Assembly (NCBI RefSeq): GCF_031081985.1
Contig: NZ_JARWSK010000004.1
Coordinates: 62,001 to 126,000, forward strand
Reading direction: 5' to 3'
From: Komagataeibacter xylinus
GTDB lineage: Bacteria; Pseudomonadota; Alphaproteobacteria; Acetobacterales; Acetobacteraceae
Length of the DNA stretch: 64,000 nucleotides
A program made the translations under genes and the position numbers. Shown here piece after piece: positions 8,551 through 17,462 of this stretch (position 1 is its first letter; each line of letters starts with the position of its first letter). The notes under the pieces are model-generated. The model saw only the letters and a program-made list of their open reading frames with translations. It was not told the DNA's origin and did not search any database.

Positions 8551-9441
8551 CTACCATAGGTAAACGACTTTCACGTAATAGGCATTACTCTCGGGTATGT
8601 TCCGCCCATCAACAGAATGCGAGTAGCGTGTCGTAAAGGAAAAATGCTTGGAAATATTGAACATCGCACCCGCGCCCAGCGTTATTTCACGGCTGTTTGA
8701 ATCATCCATATACTGGCTTGCGGTGCGGTCGTAAGTGCCTTTCATGTTCTGCCAGTCAAGTGCGAAGAAGGGCTCGAACAGTTTTGTCGCCTTCCAGCTA
8801 AAGCGCAGGTTGGTATAGAACACTACGCCGGGCGAATAGGTATGCCCGCCCTTGACGTGCCTGGCTGCCCCCGCCACCGTGCCGGCATCGCCATCAAAGC
8901 TGAAATGCTTCCATTCATAATCGAAAATGAAGCTCGAGATGTTCGACCAGTAATTGGGCGATGTGGCATCCCGCGTGCCCACTGCCGTCTGCATGAAGGT
9001 CTGGATGCCGAACGTGCTGTGTTTGTTGGGCTTGAACCACGCGGCGGGGCCGACAATGGTGGGGCCGAGGCCACCGTAATTCGTGCCATCCGCCAGGCTG
9101 TAGCTTTCGGTCTGGATCAGCTCGAAGGCGAAGCCCACGTGGGGGATGGCGTCAAAACTGCGGAAATGGACATATTTGGTCATGCCCGACCAGGTGTGGC
9201 TGCCCCCTTCGGGCTTGCGCTGCCCCAGGCTGTTGTAGGAATGGCCCGCCGCATTGCCATCGCCATACTGCACCAGCACGTTGAAGGGCTTGAAGTCAAC
9301 GGGCAGGTCATATTCGTGGGGGCCGATGATCCCGAGGGTGACGTCTGCGCCGTGGGCCTTTGGCGTAAGGAACAGTATGGCCGAAGGAAGGGTAAGGCGC
9401 AGCATGGCATGGAACCATGCCGATCTTTGGGTCAGACGCAT
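8551..9441 (-). CDS. Outer-membrane beta-barrel protein (Phenol_MetA_deg/transporter-like)
   Basis: 296 residues with a signal peptide (cleavage near AHGA, about residue 31). Alternating hydrophobic strands, many Tyr/Trp/Phe, and a C-terminal aromatic residue (VKVVYLW) indicate an outer-membrane barrel. Spacing of the SGMTKYVHF, FGIQTFMQTAVG and WSNISSFIFDYEW strands resembles the PF13557 putative outer-membrane transporter family. It starts 67 bases after the glucose dehydrogenase stop on the same strand, so it may be co-transcribed and act as a channel for glucose, gluconate or another compound. Its function is unproven. Confidence 0.72.
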   Translation of the reverse strand: MRLTQRSAWFHAMLRLTLPSAILFLTPKAHGADVTLGIIGPHEYDLPVDFKPFNVLVQYGDGNAAGHSYNSLGQRKPEGGSHTWSGMTKYVHFRSFDAIPHVGFAFELIQTESYSLADGTNYGGLGPTIVGPAAWFKPNKHSTFGIQTFMQTAVGTRDATSPNYWSNISSFIFDYEWKHFSFDGDAGTVAGAARHVKGGHTYSPGVVFYTNLRFSWKATKLFEPFFALDWQNMKGTYDRTASQYMDDSNSREITLGAGAMFNISKHFSFTTRYSHSVDGRNIPESNAYYVKVVYLW

Positions 9442-9508
9442 GGGAGGGGCTTCCCTGATGAGCTGCAGGTACCCGGCATTGGCCGGATACCTGCACGGTT
9501 ATTGTTTT

Positions 9509-11968
9509 TTATTGGGCTGTAGTGCCAGCCTGCGCACCATCGAGCGTGTAGGCGATGATGTAATCGCCGCTCCGGGTGCCCAGGCCACCATGGCCGCCAG
9601 CCGCAATCAGGACGTACTGTTTGCCGCCAACCTCATACGACATGGGCGTTGCCTGGCCGCCCGCAGGCAGGCGGTCGGTCCAGAGCACCTTGCCGGTCGC
9701 GAGATCGAAGGCACGCAGGTAATCATCCGCCGTGGCCCCCATGAAGACAACGCCACCCTTGGTCACAATATTGCCACCGACGTTATACATGCCGGTCGGC
9801 AGGGGGATGTTGTTGTGGGTGCGGAACGGACCCGTATCGCGCGTGGTGCCAACAGGGTGCTGCCACACGATCTTCTTGGTCACGAGGTCGATCGCGCTCA
9901 GCGTGCCCCAGACCGGGCCCTTGCACGGAATCTGCAACGGGTTCAGCCACGGGTTGGTCAGCGCGATGTAAGGCGTGCCGTAATCAGGCGAGACGGAAAG
10001 CGCATCCCCCTTGGCGGCAGGCTCCTCGCCCTTGCCATCCCACTTGGGCAGCGTGCCGTTGCCTTCCAGCTTCTGGCGGTGGTCGAGCTTGATGCGGAAG
10101 GGCAGGTAGCTCGCATTGGCCAGCATGATCTTGCGCTGCGGGTCGATGGTGATGCCCTGCCAGTCAACCACGCCATAGAAGGCGGGATAAACCACGGTGG
10201 TCTGGCCCACATGCGGCGGCGTGAACTGCCCCTCATAGGCGGACTGGCGGTACTCGATGCGGCACAGCATCTGGTCGAGCAGGGTCGCGCCCCACATGTC
10301 GCTTTCCTTCAGGTTCGGCGGCGTAAGGCTGGGCATGGCCGCCGGGAAGGGCTGCGTGGGGGAGGCATGGTCGTCAGGCGCAACACCTGCGGTCGGCACA
10401 GGGCGTTCTTCCACCGGGTAGCCGGGCACGGTCTCGCCGGTGCGGCGGTCGAGCACGAAGAACTCGCCGCGCTTGGTGCTCTGCACCAGGGCGGGAATGG
10501 TCTCGCCATTGGGGCCGGGCAGGTCAACCATCGACGGGCCGGAGGGGATGTCCATGTCCCACAGGTCGTGGTGCACGGTCTGGTAGGTCCAGCGGCGCTC
10601 GCCGGTTACGATATCAAGCGCGATGGTGGCCGAGGAGGTCGCATCATCAAACGGGCGGCGCGTGCCACCCCAGTTATCCGGCGGCGAGTTGCCGGTGGGA
10701 ATGTAGACCATGCCAAGGTTGAGGTCGGCGGTGTACACGCCCCAGGCATTGGGGGTGTCGCGGGTCAGGACTTCATCGGGGTTGGGCTTCCACGTTTCGG
10801 GGGTGTGGCCCGCATCCCATGCCCAGGCCAGCGCGCCGGTTGTGGCGTCAAAGCCGCGGATGGCGCCAGACGGCTCGAAATTGGCCTGGTTGTCAAACAC
10901 CCAGCCACCCGTAATCAGGCGGTTCTTGGCCACTAGCGGCGGCGAGGTGACGAAGTGGAAGCCATGCGGCACGTGGCCGAGATATTCACGCAGGGAAATG
11001 AAGCCGTGATCGCCAAAATCATCGCACGGCTTGCCGGTTTCGGCATTGAGCGCCACCATGCGCACATCCGCCACGGGAGAGTAGATGCGGGTGCGGCAGT
11101 TTGTCTGGATCTCGTCGGGGATGCGGTAATACGACACGCCACGGCAGGCGAGATAGACGTTCTTGGCAAGGTCGGCAGTGTCGGGGTGGGGGTCGAACTT
11201 CCACTTCACCTTGCCGGTGGCGGCATCCATCGCAATCACCCAGCTATGGGGCGTGCACATGTAAAGTGTGTTGTCGACCTTGATGGGGGTGACCTCAAGG
11301 TTGAATTCATGGCCCTGGTCGGGACCGGCCACGGTGCCTTCGCCTGCCTGCTGCACGTCACCCGTGCGGGTGAGCCAGGCGCGCTTGAGCTTGCCCACAT
11401 TGGCGGGCGTGATCTGGCCCAGCGGGGAGTAGCGATCGCCGCTCGCGGTGCGGCCATAGGCCTGCCAGTCGCCATCGGGCATGTTTTCGGCTGCCGATTC
11501 CGGCTGGCCCTGGGCTGCCATGCGGTCAGCCGGAACCGTGCCATCAATGGAATAGGACGAAAAGCAACTGATGAGCAGCACAAGGCACGATACGCCCACC
11601 GCGCCGAGCAGGGCCTTCTTGTCAGCCAGCCAGCTCTCATGCGTGCGCCACACCTGCGGCAGCAGCAGCCACACGCCAATGCCCACCAGCGTCATCAGCC
11701 GGACCTCGAGGCCCCAGATGTTGAAGCCGGTCTCGACCAGCGCCCAGATGGTGGCCACCACCAGCAGGGCGGCGTACAGGCTGCTCGCCAGGCCCGGCTG
11801 CCTGAACCCCAGCACGGCAGCGGCAAGCAGGACGCAGCCTGTCAGCACATAGAACCAGGAGCCGCCCAGCAGGAGCAGTTGGGCACCGCCAAAGAACAGA
11901 AAAAGCCCGATCAGGGCCAGCAAGACGGAGGTTATGATGGATAATAACCTCTTGGTAGTTTCTCGCAT
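9509..11968 (-). CDS. gcd: Membrane-bound PQQ-dependent glucose dehydrogenase
   Basis: 819 residues. I choose ATG 11968 because it begins the membrane domain (MRETTKRLLSIITSVLLALI) and has GGAAAG upstream. The longer open frame adds non-protein-like residues. Five membrane helices (about 8-150) anchor a PQQ eight-bladed propeller starting at GDWQAYGRTASGDRYSPL. QTVHHDLWDMDIPSG contains the conserved catalytic-region aspartates of mGDH, and TGNSPPDNWGGTRRPFDD is also diagnostic. The enzyme oxidises glucose to glucono-lactone in the periplasm and passes electrons to ubiquinone. No PQQ synthesis genes are nearby. An outer-membrane protein gene follows. Confidence 0.95.
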   Translation of the reverse strand: MRETTKRLLSIITSVLLALIGLFLFFGGAQLLLLGGSWFYVLTGCVLLAAAVLGFRQPGLASSLYAALLVVATIWALVETGFNIWGLEVRLMTLVGIGVWLLLPQVWRTHESWLADKKALLGAVGVSCLVLLISCFSSYSIDGTVPADRMAAQGQPESAAENMPDGDWQAYGRTASGDRYSPLGQITPANVGKLKRAWLTRTGDVQQAGEGTVAGPDQGHEFNLEVTPIKVDNTLYMCTPHSWVIAMDAATGKVKWKFDPHPDTADLAKNVYLACRGVSYYRIPDEIQTNCRTRIYSPVADVRMVALNAETGKPCDDFGDHGFISLREYLGHVPHGFHFVTSPPLVAKNRLITGGWVFDNQANFEPSGAIRGFDATTGALAWAWDAGHTPETWKPNPDEVLTRDTPNAWGVYTADLNLGMVYIPTGNSPPDNWGGTRRPFDDATSSATIALDIVTGERRWTYQTVHHDLWDMDIPSGPSMVDLPGPNGETIPALVQSTKRGEFFVLDRRTGETVPGYPVEERPVPTAGVAPDDHASPTQPFPAAMPSLTPPNLKESDMWGATLLDQMLCRIEYRQSAYEGQFTPPHVGQTTVVYPAFYGVVDWQGITIDPQRKIMLANASYLPFRIKLDHRQKLEGNGTLPKWDGKGEEPAAKGDALSVSPDYGTPYIALTNPWLNPLQIPCKGPVWGTLSAIDLVTKKIVWQHPVGTTRDTGPFRTHNNIPLPTGMYNVGGNIVTKGGVVFMGATADDYLRAFDLATGKVLWTDRLPAGGQATPMSYEVGGKQYVLIAAGGHGGLGTRSGDYIIAYTLDGAQAGTTAQ

Positions 11969-12443
11969 GCCGCGTTTCTTTCCATAGTTTTCCAAAGCTG
12001 TGCCGCATGTGTAGGTATTGTGTTGCCTATTGCGCCCAGCCAGAACCTGTTGTTCAGCATGAGGGGGGCGCAAAATGCCATGCCCTACCGCGCGGGCTTC
12101 ACGTAGCTGTGTCCGGGCATGGCGCAACTGTCTCATAATCGAGACGGGTTTCTTGCCATATTGTCATAATAAAACCCGAAAGGCGGGAGAGGCGCTGGGG
12201 CCGTATGGTCAGTCTGGCCGTGGCGGGGCAGGGGATGATCGGGTCTTGTCAGGCGGCATTCGGGCCGTGGGGCATGACCGGTGCGGCGCTTACCTGTTCA
12301 ATAGACGTTATGCACGTTTTTCTATGAACGGGCAGTCTGTACTGCCTTGGCATGATAGACACTTCCACTACAGTGCGGGAAGTGCCAGAACGCCCACAAG
12401 TGAAGCGACATGATGTTGTGTCGTTATATTTCTGCAGGCAACC
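11969..12443. promoter_or_regulatory. Divergent promoter region of gcd and an MFS gene, with two inverted repeats
   Basis: No credible gene. Close to the MFS gene are two dyads: GGCAGT-4-ACTGCC (12331-12346) and CACTTCC-11-GGAAGTG (12360-12366 with 12378-12384). Either could be an operator for the MFS gene, which starts 60-110 bases downstream. The regulator is unknown. A short open frame over 12075-12413 lacks protein character. Confidence 0.4.
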
Positions 12444-13640
12444 ATGCTTTTCAAAACCCTCCCGGCTGAAGCCGTTATCGGTCTTTGCGCCCTGTTTGCA
12501 TGTACTTTCACGGCCCTGACAACCGAGGTGGCGCCTGTCGGCATCCTGATCGACATGGCCCGCGGCTTTCACATCCCCGAAGGCGAAGCCGGGCTGGCCG
12601 TCAGCGCCTTTGCCCTGATGGTGGCGGTATGCGCCGTGCCGCTGACCATCATGACCGCGCATATCGACCGCAAGCGACTCGTACTGGTGTCGCTGCTGGG
12701 TTATGTGGGGTCGAACCTGGTGGTGGCGGCAGCGCCGAGCTTTGTCATTCTGTGCGCGGGCCGCCTGATCGGGGGTGTTGCGCATGCGCTGCTCATGTCC
12801 ATTGCATCCGCCTATGCAGCACGGCTGGTTCCGGCCAAGATGACCGGGCGGGCCATTTCATTCGTTTATGGCGGCACGTCGCTTGGCGCGGTTCTGGGCG
12901 TGCCGGGGGCTGCTGCCATCGGGCATCTGGCAGGCTGGCGCATGGCGATGTACGTCATGACGGGCCTGTCCGTTATCCTCACACTATGCATCGCCTTCTT
13001 CCTGCCGCCGGTCACAACGCCGGTGCAGGTCAGGAACGGGCTGCCCTCGGCAGGGCCGAGCCGGGCCATGCGCATCTTCCTGGTCGTGATCGCGGTCAAT
13101 GCCATCCTCTTCTTTGCCCATAACCTGCTTTATACCTATGTCACGCCGCTGCTGCTCGATCATGGTCTGGCCACGGGCAGCCTGAGCATCGCCCTGCTTC
13201 TGACCGGCAGCGTGAGCATTGTGGGCCTGTGGGGGGCGGGGCAGTTTGTCGATACCCGACCGGCAACGGGCCTGCTGGGCGGCGGTGGCGCCATGCTGAT
13301 CGGCATGGGGCTGATGTACGGGCACATCCTGTCAGGCTGGGCGGCGGTTGCGCCGGTCGGGCTGTGGTGCATGGGGTATTCGGCGGTCATTCCCTGCGTC
13401 ATGTCGGGTGCGATCCGTGCACGCGCCACGCGGCCTGACGTGGCAGGTGCCGGCATCAACGCCGCGAGCAATGTGGGCATCCTCATGGGGTCCGCCGTGG
13501 GCGGGCAGGTTCTCAATGCCGCAGGCTTTGGCGTGCTTACGCCCATGGCCATCATCACGGTGGTGGTGGGTCTGGTCGTGGCCATGACCAACCCGCGCGC
13601 CTTTCCCCACAGGCTTGTCGAAACGGATCATGAGGAATAA
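12444..13640 (+). CDS. MFS transporter, AraJ-like
   Basis: 398 residues and 12 predicted membrane segments. It has LTTEVAPVGILIDMARGF in TM1, the TAHIDRKRLVLVSLL loop between TM2 and TM3, and GINAASNVGILMGSAVGGQ in the second half, fitting sugar-efflux/AraJ-like MFS exporters. It is preceded by two inverted repeats that could bind a regulator and followed after 11 bases by a glutathione-transferase-like gene, so the two are probably co-transcribed. A detoxification role (conjugate and export) is inference from this pairing. Confidence 0.83.
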   Translation: MLFKTLPAEAVIGLCALFACTFTALTTEVAPVGILIDMARGFHIPEGEAGLAVSAFALMVAVCAVPLTIMTAHIDRKRLVLVSLLGYVGSNLVVAAAPSFVILCAGRLIGGVAHALLMSIASAYAARLVPAKMTGRAISFVYGGTSLGAVLGVPGAAAIGHLAGWRMAMYVMTGLSVILTLCIAFFLPPVTTPVQVRNGLPSAGPSRAMRIFLVVIAVNAILFFAHNLLYTYVTPLLLDHGLATGSLSIALLLTGSVSIVGLWGAGQFVDTRPATGLLGGGGAMLIGMGLMYGHILSGWAAVAPVGLWCMGYSAVIPCVMSGAIRARATRPDVAGAGINAASNVGILMGSAVGGQVLNAAGFGVLTPMAIITVVVGLVVAMTNPRAFPHRLVETDHEE

Positions 13641-13651
13641 GAGCAGGCGGC

Positions 13652-14332
13652 ATGACATGGCCCGTGCTGTACAGTTTCCGCCGCTGCCCGTATGCCATGC
13701 GGGCACGGCTGGCGCTGCTTGCGAGTGAAACGCCCTGCACCTTGCGCGAGGTCAGGCTGGCGGCCAAGCCTGCCGCCATGCTGCAGGCCTCGCCCAAGGG
13801 CACGGTGCCGGTGCTGGTCCTGCCCGATGGCGCGGTGATGGCCGAAAGCCTCGAGATCATGGACTGGGCGCTGGCCCGTCACGACCCGCTGCACTGGCGG
13901 CCCGGCACGCGGCCCGACCTGATCGCGCGCAATGACGGGCCGTTCAAATATCATCTCGACCGTTACAAATACACGACCCGCTACCAGTCGGATGCGCTGC
14001 ACCACCGGGCGGAGGCCCTGCACATCCTGCACGGGCTTGAAGTGGCATTGCATTCCGCCCCGTTTTTGCATGGTGCGCAGCCTGGCATGACGGATGCCGC
14101 CATTGCGCCCTTCGTGCGCCAGTTTGCCGCAACCGATCCCGACTGGTTCGCAACCTGCGCCCTGCCGCGCGTGCAGGCTGGTGCGAAGGCGATGCGCCGG
14201 TTTTACTGGGGTAAGGAACGCCGCCTTTTTGTAAAAAGGCGGCACCCATACTTTTATTCCCTTCAGCCCACGGCTTCGGTCTGGGGCATTGTCTCTGCGC
14301 GGAAGCGGGCGGTTTTGGGGTCGCACACATAG
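13652..14332 (+). CDS. Glutathione S-transferase-like protein with an abnormal C-terminus
   Basis: 226 residues. A thioredoxin-like N-terminal domain (LYSFRRCPYAMRARLALL with a CPYA active-site-like motif, then KGTVPVLVLPDGAVMAESLEIMDW) is followed by a helical C-terminal domain. From about residue 188 (RRFYWGKERRLFVKRRHPYF) the frame reads through dispersed repeat R1 and 70 bases into the 3' end of the convergent aminotransferase. The last roughly 40 residues are therefore probably not native. The gene may have lost its original stop through repeat insertion. Activity could survive because the core fold looks complete. Confidence 0.78.
   Translation: MTWPVLYSFRRCPYAMRARLALLASETPCTLREVRLAAKPAAMLQASPKGTVPVLVLPDGAVMAESLEIMDWALARHDPLHWRPGTRPDLIARNDGPFKYHLDRYKYTTRYQSDALHHRAEALHILHGLEVALHSAPFLHGAQPGMTDAAIAPFVRQFAATDPDWFATCALPRVQAGAKAMRRFYWGKERRLFVKRRHPYFYSLQPTASVWGIVSARKRAVLGSHT
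14214..14262 (+). repeat. Dispersed repeat R1, copy 2 (second half)
   Basis: GCCGCCTTTTTGTAAAAAGGCGGC followed by ACCCATACTTTTA matches the distal half of the full R1 copy at 23501-23582. It lies inside the reading frame of the GST gene and ends at the stop codon of the convergent aminotransferase gene, where its hairpin may act as a shared terminator. Confidence 0.7.
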
Positions 14333-15738
14333 GCCTGCGCCAGCGGGGCGGGGTTGCGGGCGAGTTCATCGACCGAGCGGATGATGAAATCCGCCTTGGC
14401 ATCATCCATCAGGGCGCAGAAGTTCAGTCGCGTCCAGCCCGGCTTGCGGATCTCCTCACCGTTGAGAATGGCGTGGCGCAGGGTGTTGGACAGTGGCTCA
14501 TCAATATCAAGCAGGCTGTGTGCATAAGGCCCGGCGCAGGCGCAGCCGCCACGGGCCTGAATGCCATATCCGTCGGACAGCATGCGCGTGAAAAGCTGCT
14601 GGTGTACCATCTCGCCCGCCTCGGCTCCATGCACGCGGAAGGAGAAGATGGGCAGGGCGTGGCGTGCCTGCGCATTGCCCACGATCTCGATATGCGGGTT
14701 GCGCCGCCAGACCTGCTCGGCGCGGCGGCGCAGGGCCTCGTGGCGCCCGTCGAGCCAGTCCTGCCCCATGGCGTCCTTGACCATGAAGGCCAAAGCTGCG
14801 CGGATATCACCAATGACATTGGGCGTGCCCGCTTCCTCGCGGCTTTCGAGGCTGGTCGAATAATCATGCCCCCACGGCGAGACGAACCGCACCGTGCCGC
14901 CACCGGTAAAGACCGGGCGCGTGCGCGACACGGCGGCATCGCGCACGATCATGATGCCCGATGCCGCAGGGCCGCCTACGAATTTATGCGCCGAGAGCAC
15001 CACGGCATCCTTTTCATACGGCGTGCCCGCCCGCATGTTGATGGGCAGGTACGGCCCGCCACCGGCGTAATCCCACACCGCCAGCGCGCCGTGGCTTTTG
15101 AGCACCTTGGTTACGGCATCCACATCGGTGATGATGCCCGTGACATTCGAGGCGGCCGAAAAGGCCCCGATGCGCAGGCGTGCGGGGTCGGTCTGGGCAA
15201 GGGCGCGGTCAAGCTGTTCAAGGTCCGGCCCGCCTTCCGCGGCCTCGCCAATGGTGATGACCTCTGCCCCGCTCTCGCGCCAGGGCAGGATGTTGGAGTG
15301 ATGTTCGTACGGCCCGATGAACAGTACGGGGCGCAGGCCCGCCTCTGCCGCCTCGGGCACGCCAAGCAGGTGCACCAGCCGGTTGAGCCCCGCCGTGGCC
15401 CCCGCGCCGCAGAACACGGTGGAGAACCCTGCGCCTGCCCCGCATAGTCGCGCAATCTGCCCTCGCGCGGCGTGGCGCATGCGGGTCATGTAGCCACCGC
15501 AGAACGAGGCCTCGGTATGGGAGTTGGCGTAATAGGGCAGCACGCGCGTGAGCACGAATTCCTCGATCTGCTTCAGCGCCCGGCCTGATGCGACATAATC
15601 GGCATAAACCAGGGGTTTGACGCCAAACGGGCCGGGAACGGGCGCGCCTTCCCCGATCAGGCCCGCGCGCAGGCCCTCATGGCCGCCTGCAAGCAGGCTG
15701 GCTGCAAAATCCGAAAAAGACGTGTCATCCATCTGCAT
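14263..15738 (-). CDS. Class V aminotransferase / cysteine-desulfurase-like PLP enzyme
   Basis: 491 residues from ATG 15738, chosen because GAGGGAA lies 7 bases upstream. A TTG at 15753 is also possible. It has the family features VYADYVASGRAL, FCGAGATAGLNRLV, GPYEHHSNILPWRESGAEV and the PLP lysine in VLSAHKFVGGPAASG. The C-terminal GGCACAGPYAHSLL contains cysteines where desulfurases hold their catalytic loop, but spacing differs from IscS/SufS. Substrate unknown. It is divergent from an Lrp-type regulator 110 bases away, so amino-acid catabolism is a reasonable inference. Confidence 0.8.
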   Translation of the reverse strand: MQMDDTSFSDFAASLLAGGHEGLRAGLIGEGAPVPGPFGVKPLVYADYVASGRALKQIEEFVLTRVLPYYANSHTEASFCGGYMTRMRHAARGQIARLCGAGAGFSTVFCGAGATAGLNRLVHLLGVPEAAEAGLRPVLFIGPYEHHSNILPWRESGAEVITIGEAAEGGPDLEQLDRALAQTDPARLRIGAFSAASNVTGIITDVDAVTKVLKSHGALAVWDYAGGGPYLPINMRAGTPYEKDAVVLSAHKFVGGPAASGIMIVRDAAVSRTRPVFTGGGTVRFVSPWGHDYSTSLESREEAGTPNVIGDIRAALAFMVKDAMGQDWLDGRHEALRRRAEQVWRRNPHIEIVGNAQARHALPIFSFRVHGAEAGEMVHQQLFTRMLSDGYGIQARGGCACAGPYAHSLLDIDEPLSNTLRHAILNGEEIRKPGWTRLNFCALMDDAKADFIIRSVDELARNPAPLAQAYVCDPKTARFRAETMPQTEAVG

Positions 15739-15846
15739 GGCCTGTTCCCTCAAAGCGCGTTGCGCAGGGATGTTAATCGGCTGATGGGCAATATTTTTCC
15801 CTATTTCATGCTATCCATGCGCTAGAATGGTGTCATATGATCGGTT

Positions 15847-16308
15847 ATGAGCGAAAAATTGGATCATTTCGATCGCGCCCTGTTGCGTGCCCTGCAAAAG
15901 GATGCGGGCCTGTCGCAGCGTGAACTCGCCGAGCGGGTCGGCCTGTCACAGAATGCCTGCTGGCGGCGGCTCAACGCCCTGCGCGCCCGGGGGCTGACAG
16001 GCACGCGCACCCTGCGGCTGGACCCGGCAAAGCTCGGGCTGGGGCTTACGGTTTTTGTCATGGTCCGCACGCGCAGCCATTCGCGCGAGTGGCTGGAGCG
16101 GTTTCACAAGGCTGTCAATGACATCCCCAATGTGATCGATTTCTACCGCATTGCAGGCGATTACGATTACATGCTCAAGATCATCACGCAGGACATGGAC
16201 TCGTTTGACAATATATACCGCACCCTGATCAACCGGGTCGATCTTGACACGGTCACATCCTATATCGCCATGGAGGCGATCGCCGCCAGCCGTGACCTGC
16301 CGATCTGA
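15847..16308 (+). CDS. Lrp/AsnC-family transcriptional regulator
   Basis: 153 residues. The N-terminal helix-turn-helix (DRALLRALQKDAGLSQRELAERVGLS, about 8-33) and C-terminal ligand-binding RAM domain (IAGDYDYMLKIITQDMDSF, then TVTSYIAMEAI) are complete. Lrp/AsnC proteins usually regulate a neighbouring amino-acid gene with an amino acid as effector, and here the divergent class V aminotransferase is the obvious target. A 7-bp hairpin (16323-16360) follows the stop. Confidence 0.9.
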   Translation: MSEKLDHFDRALLRALQKDAGLSQRELAERVGLSQNACWRRLNALRARGLTGTRTLRLDPAKLGLGLTVFVMVRTRSHSREWLERFHKAVNDIPNVIDFYRIAGDYDYMLKIITQDMDSFDNIYRTLINRVDLDTVTSYIAMEAIAASRDLPI

Positions 16309-16322
16309 AGCCGGGCATGGCG

Positions 16323-16360
16323 CGGGACGGCGCATGTGTTTATGCACCGGGTGCGTCCCG
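16323..16360 (+). terminator. Hairpin after the Lrp gene
   Basis: CGGGACG (16323-16329) pairs with CGTCCCG (16354-16360) and the interior contains a further short stem. There is no T-run, so it is only a possible terminator or transcript-stabilising hairpin between the regulator and the epimerase gene. Confidence 0.4.
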
Positions 16361-16448
16361 ATAACAGGACTCACCAATCCCGTCCTGTCACGCTAAGACC
16401 GCACATACTGGCCGGGGCACGGGTGGCTGCGGGTTTGTGGAGTTCATG

Positions 16449-17456
16449 ATGCGTATTCTTGTTACTGGCACCGCCGGGTTCATCGGTTTTCATGTGGCCC
16501 GGCGCCTGCTGCGCGAAGGCCACGAGGTGACCGGCATTGATGGCATGACCCCCTATTACGATGTCACGCTCAAGCACGCGCGCCACGCCCTGCTGCGCAG
16601 GGAGGCGGGTTTCACCTGCCATGAATTCATGCTCGAGGATGCGCAGGCCCTGCACGATGTCTTTGAGCAGTGCAGGCCGGAGCAGGTCATTCACCTCGCG
16701 GCCCAGGCAGGGGTGCGCTACGGGATGGAAAATCCGGGCTCATATGTCAGTGCCAACATCGTGGGCACCTATAACGTGCTCGAGCAGGCCCGGCGCTGTG
16801 CCACGCCACACCTCATGATTGCCTCGACATCATCCGTCTATGGAGCCAACGCGGCCATTCCCTTTGCCGAGGACCAGCGCTGCGACCATCCGCTCAGCCT
16901 CTATGCCGCGACCAAGAAGGCAACGGAGGATCTGGCGCATTCCTATGCCCATCTGTGGAACCTGCCCATAACGGCTTTCCGCTTCTTTACGGTGTACGGG
17001 CCGTGGGGGCGGCCTGACATGGCGCTGTTCAAATTCACCGCCAGCACGCTCGCGGGCCGCGCGATCGATGTCTACAACAATGGCGACATGGAGCGGGACT
17101 TTACCTATATCGACGATATCGTCGAGGCGATCCACCGCCTGGCGGCCCGCCCCGCGCCCACATCGGGGGAAAGCGATTGCGGCGCCAGCCCCGTGGCGCC
17201 TTATCGGGTGGTCAATATCGGCAATGGCGAGCCGGTCAGCCTCATGGCGTTCATCAAGGCGATCGAGACGGCGCTGGGGCAAGAATGCGTTTGCCATTAC
17301 CTGCCCATGCAGCCCGGTGACGTGCCGCGCACCTGGGCGGATTGCACGGTCCTGCAGGAACTGACCGGCTTCCGCCCCACCACCTCCGTGCAGGCCGGGG
17401 TGGACGCTTTTGTGGCGTGGTACCGTGAGTATTACGGTGTGCCTGCCCCCGTCTGA
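16449..17456 (+). CDS. NAD-dependent sugar-nucleotide epimerase (UDP-glucuronate 4-epimerase-like)
   Basis: 335 residues. ATG 16449 is preferred because GGAG lies 6 bases upstream, and ATG 16446 is directly adjacent. The Rossmann motif GTAGFIGFHVA (residues about 6-16), the catalytic YAATKKA tyrosine/lysine pair, and SSVYGANAAIPFAEDQ match the short-chain epimerases. The MTPYYDVTLKHARHA stretch is typical of UDP-GlcA 4-epimerases. It would provide galacturonate units for surface polysaccharide in the cytosol. It is convergent with copB (6 bases apart). The exact substrate is inferred by resemblance. Confidence 0.85.
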   Translation: MRILVTGTAGFIGFHVARRLLREGHEVTGIDGMTPYYDVTLKHARHALLRREAGFTCHEFMLEDAQALHDVFEQCRPEQVIHLAAQAGVRYGMENPGSYVSANIVGTYNVLEQARRCATPHLMIASTSSVYGANAAIPFAEDQRCDHPLSLYAATKKATEDLAHSYAHLWNLPITAFRFFTVYGPWGRPDMALFKFTASTLAGRAIDVYNNGDMERDFTYIDDIVEAIHRLAARPAPTSGESDCGASPVAPYRVVNIGNGEPVSLMAFIKAIETALGQECVCHYLPMQPGDVPRTWADCTVLQELTGFRPTTSVQAGVDAFVAWYREYYGVPAPV

Positions 17457-17462
17457 GCCAGC

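Noticed and set aside
9254-10936. 560-residue plus-strand open frame
   Set aside because: Opposes the well-supported glucose dehydrogenase and barrel genes.
12075-12413. 112-residue plus-strand open frame upstream of the MFS gene
   Set aside because: No ribosome site, no recognisable fold, and it covers inverted repeats typical of a promoter region.
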